A DNA stretch of 36,429 nucleotides from Candidatus Parcubacteria bacterium (GCA_016196625.1 JACPXH010000002.1:1-36429), one strand, 5' to 3'; positions 16,584 to 25,051 are shown, counted from the stretch's first letter. Notes: generated by a model from the letters alone, not told the origin. Translations and numbers: made by a program.

Positions 16584-18506
16584 TCATGGCTGCACCTTCC
16601 CCTGCTCGGACGAAATCGTGGGGTCGTCCGGCAGGTTGGTGCGCAATTCGACCGCAGAAGATTCGAGAGAGCTGCCGGTAAAGTCGTCAACGCCCACGGC
16701 GCGGCTTTCGCGCAGCAAAAGCGGGAACGTGTTCAGATCGGTGATACCCGGCGTAAATTCAAGCTGGAATACAGTTTCGGCCGCCGGACCCAAGAAACCG
16801 GTGGCCGCCGGCACCGACCCCACCTCCCACGTAACCTCCCCGGTGCGATCGTTCACCTGCGGAGCTTGGCCGATCTTGGTGAGCACAACTCCGGTCCAGC
16901 GCACATTGGGGCCCAAGACACCCCGCACCCGCACGTCCGACGCGTCGTTGGCCGCGTTGAAGATACGCCAGTGCACGGTTACGGTCGTAGGCTGGCCCAC
17001 TCGGGGCGGCATGGGACCGGCATTGCCGATGCCGGCTGACGGTTCGTTATAGAACCCAAGGGCACGCAGGGTAAACTTGGTGATGAATTTGGTCTCAAGG
17101 GTGCGCTCGGCCACGAGTCGATCGAGCACCAGTTCTGGCGGGATGTTCAACGTTTCAATGCTCGCGGCAGCCATAACTACGAAGTTCTTGTCTGAAGAGC
17201 TGCGCACGGGAAAATTCTTTTTCGTCTGGACTTCAAAAGTAATTTCTCCGCCTTCTCCCGGAGCCAAGAGTGCGAGCTTGGACTCGGACGCTGCATTCCA
17301 CGTGAGCTCTGTTCCAGTCGGGCTTACCGCCGCAGCGGCAGCCCGCAAGGTGGTCAGATCAAACATGATCCCGGAAAGCTTGGCCCGAATAATAAGCTCT
17401 TTGAACGGCACCGCAGCGCCGTTGCGATAAGCGATGCGGTAGAGCAGGCGTTCGTCGGGCTTGGCGCGGTAATCAGTTACGCCGTTGACGGTAAAGTCGA
17501 GGGCGAGCAGCGCCGGGGAGACTGTGGAAGCAGCAACGTTTTCGGCGTAGCCCGTGAATCGACCGCCCTCGGCTACGCCGATTTCCACTCGCACTTCACG
17601 GCGCTCACCGGCATTGCCGCTCAACCTCCCCGAAATCGAAATCTCTCCGCCCTGCCCGGCTTGAAGTTCATCAACGCGCCAAATGGTCGTGCCCTCTTGG
17701 GAGCTCGGGGCTGCAGTCTGAAATTCAAACCCGGCCGGGTAGCTCACGTGCACTTCAATCCCTCGCAGACTGAAGCCGGCGATGTTTCGATAGGAGATGC
17801 GGTATGAAACGGTTGAACCGCTGAAAGCTTTTTCCGGAGCGCTCACATCCAAAAGGAGGGGCAGGGAGCTGATGGTGAAGCGGTAGTCGACGGCATTTTC
17901 AAAACGCGCCGAAAGGTTCGCGGGCTGGTACGTGACCGCAAGGCGCACCTCTTTGGCTTCATCCTTTTTGCCCAAAAACCGGAGTGCCACTTCGCGTTCC
18001 AAGGTCCCTTGCGGCTCCACCCTGCCCAAAGTGTACGTTCGGGGAGGCGAACTGCTCAAACTGGGTTCAATGACGGTTACACCCTCGGGCAGACGCAACG
18101 CAGCCTCCACGTCTTCGAGAGCGACGCGCGTACGATTTGCCACCCGAATCGTGTAGCCAACTGTCTCGCCGCCGCGCACGTCCGTCGGGCCAACGAGGAC
18201 AACTTCCACGTCGCGCCGGGCAAAGGTGCCGCGGCCAAAAAGCAGGTAATACCCGCCCACCGCAACGGCAGCGAGTCCCGCAAGCACCAAAATGATTTTG
18301 ACCAGTTTCCGGCGCTGACGAGGGGTAAACATGGGCAATTTTCCGACCGAGACAGGCGGTGGTGGCGGGCCCCACGGCGGCAGATCGTCATGGACCGAAG
18401 GCTGCTCGACCGGCTCATCTAAACCAACCACGCGGGAGGATCGCTCCCGCTCGCTAAATGGTTCATCCGGATCATACAGCTTCTCCTCGGTCTCCTGCAG
18501 AGCCAT
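16584..18506 (-). CDS. Hypothetical membrane-anchored protein with DUF11/CARDB-like beta-sandwich repeats
   Basis: N-terminal cytoplasmic stretch, one TM segment (LVKIILVLAGLAAVAVGGYYLLFG), then repeats of the type VGYTIRVANRTRVALEDVEAALRLPEGVTVIEPS / VSYRISYRNIAGFSLRGIEVHVSYPAGFEF. Confidence 0.75.
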   Translation of the reverse strand: MALQETEEKLYDPDEPFSERERSSRVVGLDEPVEQPSVHDDLPPWGPPPPPVSVGKLPMFTPRQRRKLVKIILVLAGLAAVAVGGYYLLFGRGTFARRDVEVVLVGPTDVRGGETVGYTIRVANRTRVALEDVEAALRLPEGVTVIEPSLSSSPPRTYTLGRVEPQGTLEREVALRFLGKKDEAKEVRLAVTYQPANLSARFENAVDYRFTISSLPLLLDVSAPEKAFSGSTVSYRISYRNIAGFSLRGIEVHVSYPAGFEFQTAAPSSQEGTTIWRVDELQAGQGGEISISGRLSGNAGERREVRVEIGVAEGGRFTGYAENVAASTVSPALLALDFTVNGVTDYRAKPDERLLYRIAYRNGAAVPFKELIIRAKLSGIMFDLTTLRAAAAAVSPTGTELTWNAASESKLALLAPGEGGEITFEVQTKKNFPVRSSSDKNFVVMAAASIETLNIPPELVLDRLVAERTLETKFITKFTLRALGFYNEPSAGIGNAGPMPPRVGQPTTVTVHWRIFNAANDASDVRVRGVLGPNVRWTGVVLTKIGQAPQVNDRTGEVTWEVGSVPAATGFLGPAAETVFQLEFTPGITDLNTFPLLLRESRAVGVDDFTGSSLESSAVELRTNLPDDPTISSEQGKVQP

Positions 18507-18615
18507 TACGCCAAAGTATAGCACCGGCGGAGCCAAATTTGAAGCCGCCCCATCCCGTCATAACGAGAAGCCCCGAGCGAAGTCGAAGGGCGACGAAACA
18601 ACCCCATGACTCTCA

Positions 18616-19236
18616 TCAGAACTTTTTTGCTTCGGCGCTAAAAAATGCCTTCACCCGCTGCCAGCTTATCGCCGTCAACATCTCTGGGTTCGGATCACGC
18701 TCGGCATCGGCGAAATATACCAAGCTCTTTTTTACGTGCATGAGATTCGGCCTAAATCGCGCGTACTTACGCTGAAATGCAGTCAGCAATTCGATCAATG
18801 AAAGTTTCTCCTGGGTGAGCACGGTGTACAGATCAATAAAGTCTCGCTTCGTGCCTCGGCTCACTATAGCGTCAAGTTTCATGCAACCGATATCGAGCGG
18901 AGAAGCAATGCGAATGCCGGCGACCGTACGCGGTTTTGCGAGCAGCTGATATGGATACTGGAAAAAGGAAACGAGCGTGCGCTGAAAGCTGCCGCGGACA
19001 GTGCCGGACTCGCGTTTTTCAAGCTGAAACGAACCGGCGGCCCGGAGACGCTCAATCAGCCGTCGTTCATCGAACGCGGTTCTTCGAAAAAAATCCAGAT
19101 CGCGCGAAGTTCGATGCCCAAACAAAAACGCCAAGCCGGTGCCGCCGCCCAAATAGAAACTCCGCAATACGCCTGTGGCGCTCAATGCTTCCAGATTACG
19201 GCGGGTTTTCGCGTCAACGGCTTGTGCTGGCGCCAT
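18616..19236 (-). CDS. AbiEii-type nucleotidyltransferase (toxin-like) protein, copy 1
   Basis: FYLGGGTGLAFLFGHRTSRDLDFF...IASPLDIGCMKLDAIVSRGTKRDFIDLYTVL. Confidence 0.85.
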   Translation of the reverse strand: MAPAQAVDAKTRRNLEALSATGVLRSFYLGGGTGLAFLFGHRTSRDLDFFRRTAFDERRLIERLRAAGSFQLEKRESGTVRGSFQRTLVSFFQYPYQLLAKPRTVAGIRIASPLDIGCMKLDAIVSRGTKRDFIDLYTVLTQEKLSLIELLTAFQRKYARFRPNLMHVKKSLVYFADAERDPNPEMLTAISWQRVKAFFSAEAKKF

Positions 19237-19490
19237 ATACCAAGTTTAAAACTCCAAAAGTCTCGTGATTTCGGGGAAAGTCGCCGGCTCGCTTTTGTCA
19301 CAGAAGCAATGGCCGTGCGCGAGAACGTCTTGAAAAGCCACGCGATCGCCGCCTCATCGCCGTGCTCCAAGACGCGCTCGATGACAAAAGCCCGGTGTCG
19401 CTTGACGTCGAGCTTGACCGGATCAATGTCCCAAAAGAGTGATTTCAGCCTTACAGGAATAGATAATTTCATATATGAGTAGTCTACCAA
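19182..19490 (-). CDS. DUF6922-like small protein, putative partner of AbiEii copy 1
   Basis: MKLSIPVRLKSLFWDIDPVKLDVKRHRAFVIERVLEHGDEAAIAWLFKTF; overlaps the start of the AbiEii gene. Confidence 0.7.
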   Translation of the reverse strand: MVDYSYMKLSIPVRLKSLFWDIDPVKLDVKRHRAFVIERVLEHGDEAAIAWLFKTFSRTAIASVTKASRRLSPKSRDFWSFKLGIWRQHKPLTRKPAVIWKH

Positions 19491-19509
19491 AATGCGCTGG
19501 CGGCGACAA

Positions 19510-19980
19510 TCAGTGGATTTTGTCCTTCACCGCACTCTCCGTCTTCTCCGGCCGCGCTTGCCAGAGCATCTCGAAAATCTGGCGCATGGCGTGAGCCACG
19601 CTCGGGTTTTCCACCACCACTCCCTGCAGTTCGCCAAACGACAGAATTCGCACGAACGTATCGCCCACATCAATTGAGTTTTTGGCCGAATACGCTTCGC
19701 ACGGCACCACTTTCATCGTTCGACCGTACGCAGCATCGGTTTCCCGCCATGGCTTGAGCGAGGCGTGCTCCGGCACAATGCCGCGGACTTTAGTCCCGCG
19801 CTTTTTCAGTTCGCCGTTGTATTCGTCAAAAACTTCAATGAGTTCAGGCGAAGCGTTTTCGGCGGTGGCGTAAAAACCGACGAGCTCTTTGTTCTACATC
19901 TCTTTCAGCCGGTATCGCAGCGCATCGCGCACGCCGGACAATCCTTCGTAATAGTAAAGTGCGGTGAAAAAGACGCCGCA
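19510..19980 (-). pseudogene. TrmB-like transcriptional regulator remnant (C-terminal domain), in-frame TAG
   Basis: Continuous frame ALYYYEGLSGVRDALRYRLKEM*NKELVGFYATAENASPELIEVFDEYNGELKKRGTKVRGIVPEHASLKPWRETDAAYGRTMKVVPCEAYSAKNSIDVGDTFVRILSFGELQGVVVENPSVAHAMRQIFEMLW; N-terminal HTH missing. Confidence 0.75.
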
Positions 19981-20025
19981 CCCCGCCGGGCACGCGGAGG
20001 CCCGTGAGTATAACCGCACCAAAAG

Positions 20026-20047
20026 CCCCGATGCTTCGGCATCGGGG
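20026..20047 (-). terminator. Rho-independent terminator-like hairpin
   Basis: CCCCGATGC-TTCG-GCATCGGGG flanked by T-run in the minus direction (CTTTT); downstream of the minus-strand gene ending at 20085. Confidence 0.75.
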
Positions 20048-20084
20048 TTTATCTTTACAGCTCTCTGTGGGGCAACGGCGTGAG

Positions 20085-20744
20085 TTACGCCAGAATATCC
20101 TTTTTTAGTTCCGATGCTTCCGCCAAGAAGAAAGCAGCCACGTAATTCCACGCCAAGGGAATACGCAGACGCGGCAAATCTTTCAAATCGCGCACTTTCA
20201 GAAGCTGGGAGCCGAACTGCACGAGATCAATGTTGGCGTCGAACTTGAGCCGCGCATCGCGCCGAAGGTCGCCGAGCCGCCAATGCTTGTCGCGCAGGAT
20301 GCAGTAGAGATCAATGAAATCGCGGCCGCGCGCCTGCTGGGAGATGGCGAAGGTTTTATTGACCGCGATGTCCCGCAAGCTGTCAATATGCAAATGGCCT
20401 TCCTGCGTGCCGGACTCAAGCCGAGGGAACGGGAAATAAGTGAATTCGGTTTTGAGCGCGCCGTCTTCATATTCAAGAAAATAGAGATTGCGGTTGAAAC
20501 TTTTCTGAAATTCAAACTTCGCAAATCCGAGTTCCTTCTTCTGGCTTTGGAGAAACGTCTCTACGGCGAGGGGGTCGATCTCTGTTTCGCTGAAAAAATC
20601 AAGGTCCTCGGATTCACGGTGATTCAGATAAAAAGCGGCGAGCGCCGTGCCGCCGGTGAGATACACGCTGGCGGAAAACTCCGGGCTTCCCGCCACTGCC
20701 CCCAGCAAGGCTAGTTGCCGCGGTGTAAGAATTTCTTTCCCCAT
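20085..20744 (-). CDS. AbiEii-type nucleotidyltransferase (toxin-like) protein, copy 2
   Basis: MGKEILTPRQLALLGAVAGSPEFSASVYLTGGTALAAFYLNHRESEDLDFFSE...RDIAVNKTFAISQQARGRDFIDLYCIL. Confidence 0.87.
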   Translation of the reverse strand: MGKEILTPRQLALLGAVAGSPEFSASVYLTGGTALAAFYLNHRESEDLDFFSETEIDPLAVETFLQSQKKELGFAKFEFQKSFNRNLYFLEYEDGALKTEFTYFPFPRLESGTQEGHLHIDSLRDIAVNKTFAISQQARGRDFIDLYCILRDKHWRLGDLRRDARLKFDANIDLVQFGSQLLKVRDLKDLPRLRIPLAWNYVAAFFLAEASELKKDILA

Positions 20745-20938
20745 AGGAGGAAACCAAGGAATGCCCGCTTGTCTTGGTCGAGGATCAAACGATCCCAAGA
20801 GACGCGCAGTTCTTCAGCCGAGATTTTCTCGCCGCCGATCCCGAAGTTAACCAGCTGCTCGAGTCGCCAGATGGCAAACTGCTCCGGGTTTTTTTGAAGC
20901 TCCGTCGTGTCAACGTTCCAGTTGCGCATATAGTTATT
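20711..20938 (-). CDS. Small protein, putative partner/antitoxin of AbiEii copy 2
   Basis: MRNWNVDTTELQKNPEQFAIWRLEQLVNFGIGGEKISAEELRVSWDRLILDQDKRAFLGFLLWGKKFLHRGN; overlaps AbiEii copy 2. Confidence 0.7.
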   Translation of the reverse strand, partial: NNYMRNWNVDTTELQKNPEQFAIWRLEQLVNFGIGGEKISAEELRVSWDRLILDQDKRAFLGFLLWGKKFLHRGN

Positions 20939-21000
20939 ATAGCAAAATTCTGCCCGAAAAGCAATCGCGCCCCTGAAGGATAACGCGAATCTATTCGCAA

Positions 21001-21636
21001 CTAGTATAGCGTGGCCACCGCCCTGCGCGAAGATGGGAGCGAAACCAAAAGCGGGTTCAACGCGAGTCGAAGCTGGGCGAGCGCGGCTGGCTGCGGCGGG
21101 CGCTTGAAGAGCGTGGCGAGAGATTCTCGAATAAAACGGCTGTGCAGTTCTCGCGCTGCTTTTGGCCAACGGCTTCGAATTGCGGGGTTTGGCGCGTAAC
21201 CCAAGATCGTGATGAGGCCAAAGGTCGCGTACGTGACAATGAGGGAAACGTGTTCTGTCTTGACGCGCTCAAATGCGTGCAAAACAGAAAGCATCAATCG
21301 CCACAGCCGCTCGTCGCGTTCTGGCGCAATGAGCAACCGTTCGCAACGGTTCAAAAACACGAGTGCGGCTTCGAGTTTTTCAAAATTGCTTCGGATCTTC
21401 AAAAAATGTTCGAGCTCCATTGCCGTCGTTACGATCTTGCGATTTTTCTCCGCAAGCTCAACGTAGCTTATGGTAAGCGGCTCGAGATGGCTTGCGAGCT
21501 TCGCTTTGATTCGCCGCGCCCCAATTGCGACCGCGTCAAACCGACCATAGTCGCGCGTGTAAAACGAAACCAGCCGATCGGCTTCGCCGAGGTCGGATGA
21601 TTTGAGAACGACGGCGTGGGTGCGGTACTCGGCCAT
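21001..21636 (-). CDS. recO: DNA repair protein RecO
   Basis: MAEYRTHAVVLKSSDLGEADRLVSFYTRDYGRFDAVAIGARRIKAKLASHLEPLT. Confidence 0.9.
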   Translation of the reverse strand: MAEYRTHAVVLKSSDLGEADRLVSFYTRDYGRFDAVAIGARRIKAKLASHLEPLTISYVELAEKNRKIVTTAMELEHFLKIRSNFEKLEAALVFLNRCERLLIAPERDERLWRLMLSVLHAFERVKTEHVSLIVTYATFGLITILGYAPNPAIRSRWPKAARELHSRFIRESLATLFKRPPQPAALAQLRLALNPLLVSLPSSRRAVATLY

Positions 21637-21731
21637 ATTGACAGGGATATTTTATTTATAGTACATTAAGGGTAGAAGCTTCGCTTCTCCGCACGCCATG
21701 AGGCTGCGGCAGCTCTTGAAAGGAGCGAGAG

Positions 21732-22373
21732 ATGGAAAGCCAGCTCTTCACTGATCTGGCGTCGTGTTTCCGGGACTGGCCCATATGCTCCGACTTTCAA
21801 CTGGCGGCGCTAGGACTCTGGGGGATGACGTCGATCTTGATTCTGATGTTCTGCGCATTTCTCCCGGCAATTGGCGCTGCACGACGGTGGCCAACAGCTG
21901 AAACACACCCGCCCGAAGTGCCGCCCTCGGTTGCGACGATCAACATGCGGCGAGACGCCTGGTTGGTGCGGGCGTACCGCTACGTCTGGGGCCAATACCC
22001 GCGGGACATCTGCAGCGTTTTCCCGCGCCTCGTCCTCATGATCGTCGTCGGCCTGCTCGATGTCGGTGCGACGCTGATGGTTGGGTTCATGCTCCTGACG
22101 GGGTTCGTCACGTTCCTGATTGGCATCTGGCACTTGATACCGATGCTGCCCGCTGCCTTGGCCCAGATAGCGTGGTGGGTGGTGGGCCTGCCGAGCGCGA
22201 CCGCCGCAGGATTCCGATACGCAGCCTCGACTTCTGTCACGTACCAGCTCTTGGCCGCCACAACCGCGGTGGCTCTCCTCGTGCTCTTTTTCAGATCTAA
22301 AGCTTGGCAGCTCACGCGACTGTATGCCCGGAGTAAAAAGGATCGCGTCTGTCTCAAGATCCGAATCGTGTAA
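21732..22373 (+). CDS. Hypothetical membrane protein
   Basis: 213 aa, ~4 hydrophobic segments, GAAAGGAG upstream of ATG. Confidence 0.65.
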   Translation: MESQLFTDLASCFRDWPICSDFQLAALGLWGMTSILILMFCAFLPAIGAARRWPTAETHPPEVPPSVATINMRRDAWLVRAYRYVWGQYPRDICSVFPRLVLMIVVGLLDVGATLMVGFMLLTGFVTFLIGIWHLIPMLPAALAQIAWWVVGLPSATAAGFRYAASTSVTYQLLAATTAVALLVLFFRSKAWQLTRLYARSKKDRVCLKIRIV

Positions 22374-22397
22374 CGTCGCCGGTATACGGCAACCGCG

Positions 22398-22427
22398 CCG
22401 GCCGCTCGCTTACGAGCGGCCGGTTTT
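22398..22427 (+). terminator. Rho-independent terminator
   Basis: CCGGCCGCTCG-CTTA-CGAGCGGCCGG-TTTT. Confidence 0.85.
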
Positions 22428-22433
22428 ACTTTC

Positions 22434-23456
22434 CTAGTTCCGGCTCATACTCACGCGCGACGAGATTGCTTCGGTCGCTGTCGCTCCCTCGCCATGGCGG
22501 CTTTGAGATAAGCCTAGCACCTCTTGTTGGAGTGTGCGTGCATTCCCGTGCCCGAGTAACCCCATATAGGAATTGAACGTCGCTGCCCCGGGACTCTGCT
22601 CGATTCGCCTCATCATCCGCCGCTTGGTAGATGTCCGCAGAACTCGGTGGTCGGGGAAATGCACCCACCCAAGAAAGTCTACGCCTGAAGCCAACGTCTT
22701 GATAACAACCTTCCGAGGATGAAGGCGGAGCCGCAAACGGTTACGGAGAAAATCCTGAAGCCACGGGATTTGGTTCTCGAGCCAAGCGCGATCACCCGAA
22801 AGAATCACGAAATCGTCGGCATATCTGATATAGTACCGCGCCCCCACACCATGCTTCACATACTGATCAAACTCATTCATATACACGTTGACCAAGAGCT
22901 GTGAAGTGAGATTGCCGAGCGGCAACCCTTTGCCGGACGCGGTGCTCTTAAAACTTCGGATGACGTCCTCCAAAAGCCAGAGCGCGCCGGCGTCGAGGAT
23001 ATATTTTCGCAGAACGTTGAGAAGAACTTCGTGGTCAATGCTGGCGAAGAACTTTCTGATGTCGCACTTCAAGACCCAGCAGGTTCGCATGTCGTTCTGA
23101 CTTGCGCGATAGCCAAACTGACGAAAGCGGTTAAGCGCTTTGTGCGTCCCCTTCCCAACCCGGCACGAGTAAGAATCGGCGATGAATGTCCGGCCGAAAA
23201 GTGGATACAGTACGCGATAGATGGCGTGGTGCACCAGCCGATCGCGCACACTGGCTTTGTGGATGCTCCTCGGCTTTGGGTCAGAGATACGGAACGCTTG
23301 ATAGCCGCCGTGCCGGTAGGTATGATGAACAAGGTCGCGGTGGAGCGAGAAAATGTTATCCATGAGCCGCAGCGAAAACGCCTGCACGTCACGTTTCCCT
23401 CTTTTACCCCGCACAAACTCCCGCCACGCCTCCAACAAGTTTTCCACGCTTATCAT
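22434..23456 (-). CDS. DGR-type reverse transcriptase (start uncertain; ORF open to 23585)
   Basis: MISVENLLEAWREFVRGKRGKRDVQAF, HKASVRDRLVHHAIYRVLYPLFGRTFIADSYSCRVGKGTHKAL, LKCDIRKFFASIDH, LPLGNLTSQLLVNVYMNEFDQYVKH, YYIRYADDFVIL. Confidence 0.95.
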   Translation of the reverse strand: MISVENLLEAWREFVRGKRGKRDVQAFSLRLMDNIFSLHRDLVHHTYRHGGYQAFRISDPKPRSIHKASVRDRLVHHAIYRVLYPLFGRTFIADSYSCRVGKGTHKALNRFRQFGYRASQNDMRTCWVLKCDIRKFFASIDHEVLLNVLRKYILDAGALWLLEDVIRSFKSTASGKGLPLGNLTSQLLVNVYMNEFDQYVKHGVGARYYIRYADDFVILSGDRAWLENQIPWLQDFLRNRLRLRLHPRKVVIKTLASGVDFLGWVHFPDHRVLRTSTKRRMMRRIEQSPGAATFNSYMGLLGHGNARTLQQEVLGLSQSRHGEGATATEAISSRVSMSRN

Positions 23457-23468
23457 ATCCGCAAAAAT

Positions 23469-23873
23469 ATGCCTCAACTGAATTTTCACACCAACGCTCC
23501 CTATAACGCCCCCCCCGCAGGGGTTTTGCCCATTATCCAACGGTTTGTTCACGTTTACAAACTCTGGCATGAATTTAAAGATCATATCCCTAAAAAATCC
23601 CGCTATACGCTCGGTGCAAAAATTGACTCTCTGTTTTTAGCCATCGTTGAGCTGCTTTTTACTGCGAGCTACTTGCCCCGTCTGGAGAAACCTCCGCTTC
23701 TGCACAAAGCAAACAGCAAGCTGGACGTGCTAAAATTCTTCCTGCAAGTCGCCTGGGAGCTGAAAGCGCTCGACAACAAAAAGTATATCACGCTATCTGA
23801 ATCGCTCAACGAAATAGGCCGGATGCTCGGCGGCTGGAGAAAAGGCCTTGAAAGCAAAACTCTCGCCGCATAA
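23469..23873 (+). CDS. avd: Avd-like four-helix-bundle DGR accessory protein
   Basis: LPIIQRFVHVYKLWHEFKDHIPKKSRYTLGAKIDSLFLAIVELLFTASYLPRLEKPPLLHKANSKLDVLKFFLQVAWELKALDNKKYITLSESLNEIGRMLGGWRKGLE. Confidence 0.9.
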   Translation: MPQLNFHTNAPYNAPPAGVLPIIQRFVHVYKLWHEFKDHIPKKSRYTLGAKIDSLFLAIVELLFTASYLPRLEKPPLLHKANSKLDVLKFFLQVAWELKALDNKKYITLSESLNEIGRMLGGWRKGLESKTLAA

Positions 23874-23897
23874 AGAGCGAGAGAAACACGGGAGTTT

Positions 23898-24003
23898 CGG
23901 GAGAAAACCTGGTTGCCGTCATTCCACCTGTTCGGATGCTCGACCGAGTTGGCATTCACGTTCCAACCGTTGCCATTCCAGTTGACGTTCACCGCGCGGA
24001 GCA
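23898..24003 (-). repeat. DGR template repeat (TR)
   Basis: 106 bp aligning without gaps to 24357-24462; minus-strand reading is rich in AAC/AAT codons (NVNWNGNGWNVNANSVEHPNRWNDGNQ). Confidence 0.95.
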
Positions 24004-24046
24004 CCAGTTTCTCGTACCGGGGGCCATCAATGCCACTGCCCTCTGA

Positions 24047-24205
24047 ATGCTCTCGGGGCTGTATCGAATTTGGGACCTCAAAGTCCGCCAGTTCCCGGTA
24101 CCAATTCCTGCATTTTTTGAAGAATACTTCCCACGCGCTTACGCAAGACGTATCCTACGCAACTCCGGCAAAAAGTATCTTAGACCCAAGTCGAAAAAGC
24201 CGTAA
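24047..24205 (+). CDS. Possible small protein between TR and VR
   Basis: Below the ORF-track cut-off: MLSGLYRIWDLKVRQFPVPIPAFFEEYFPRAYARRILRNSGKKYLRPKSKKP*. Confidence 0.3.
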   Translation: MLSGLYRIWDLKVRQFPVPIPAFFEEYFPRAYARRILRNSGKKYLRPKSKKP

Positions 24206-24263
24206 CCGTTCCGTTCTTATGAATCCTTATTTAGGGTACCAAAATCCGCTGCAAAATAAAACG

Positions 24264-24294
24264 CCCTCGACTCGCGAAGCTTGCGAGCCGAGGG
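24264..24294 (-). terminator. Hairpin downstream of the VR gene (terminator and/or DGR cruciform candidate)
   Basis: CCCTCG-a-CTCGC-gaagctt-GCGAG-c-CGAGGG, followed in the minus direction by GCGTTTTATTTT. Confidence 0.7.
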
Positions 24295-24328
24295 GCAAAG
24301 AGTGAAAGAGCCAAAGAGACCAAAAAGA

Positions 24329-25036
24329 TCAAGCAGCCACAGCGACCAAGGAATTGCGGGAGAAAACCTGGTAGCCGTCATCCCACCTGTTCGGATGCTC
24401 GACCGAGTAGGCATTCACGTACCAAACGTTGCCAAACCAGTAGACGAACACCGCGCGGAGCATGCCCTTACGGTCTGGCACGTAAAAGACGTTCGCCCAT
24501 CCATTGTTAAGGAGCGTGCCGGACTTGCCGTTGGGCTGGCGCTCCATGAGGACGTAAATCGCGGCGAGCGTCGTCTCTTTCCGGTCGCCGAGCTCGGCCA
24601 AGATGGGACCGGCAAGCTCCGGACGAGTGAGGCGCGCGTACCGAAGCGTCGCCTCCGCAGTGGGCCCCTCGGTCTTCCCGAGGAACCAATTATTGAAGTT
24701 TTCGCCGAGGTACGAAATGCGCACACCCGGCTTCGCCCGATCTCCGTAATTCAACACGAACTTGTCCCGGGCCACGAACCTCTCGGCCGTCGCCGGAATC
24801 GTGATCGTGTCGATCTCCTCGAGAAGCGACAGGACTGCGATCGCGGCGGGGGCGGGCTTCTCCTCGGGCGGCATGAGCGCACCGAGGAAGGCGCGCTGCA
24901 TCGCCTCGCCGTTGTGCGCCCATTTATCGGCGAGATTCGGGCCGAGGCGATTGGCGATCAAGATGAGCGCCTTTGTTCCGGCGCCCACGAACTCCGCGGT
25001 CTGCCCTTCGGTCAGGGCTGTTCCATGCGTTGGCAT
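24329..25036 (-). CDS. DGR target (variable) protein with C-terminal, likely C-type-lectin-fold, variable region
   Basis: 235 aa; C-terminus RKGMLRAVFVYWFGNVWYVNAYSVEHPNRWDDGYQVFSRNSLVAVAA contains the VR. Confidence 0.9.
   Translation of the reverse strand: MPTHGTALTEGQTAEFVGAGTKALILIANRLGPNLADKWAHNGEAMQRAFLGALMPPEEKPAPAAIAVLSLLEEIDTITIPATAERFVARDKFVLNYGDRAKPGVRISYLGENFNNWFLGKTEGPTAEATLRYARLTRPELAGPILAELGDRKETTLAAIYVLMERQPNGKSGTLLNNGWANVFYVPDRKGMLRAVFVYWFGNVWYVNAYSVEHPNRWDDGYQVFSRNSLVAVAA
24357..24462 (-). repeat. DGR variable repeat (VR)
   Basis: 106 bp; 10 mismatches to TR, 9 at sense-strand adenines of TR. Confidence 0.95.
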
Positions 25037-25051
25037 GGCGGTTCCCTTTCT

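Noticed and set aside
23669-24004. ORF starting in the TR (MLRAVNVNWNGNGWNV...) as a second target protein
   Set aside because: It starts inside the TR at a GTG, lacks upstream coding sequence and runs antisense through avd; best explained as TR.
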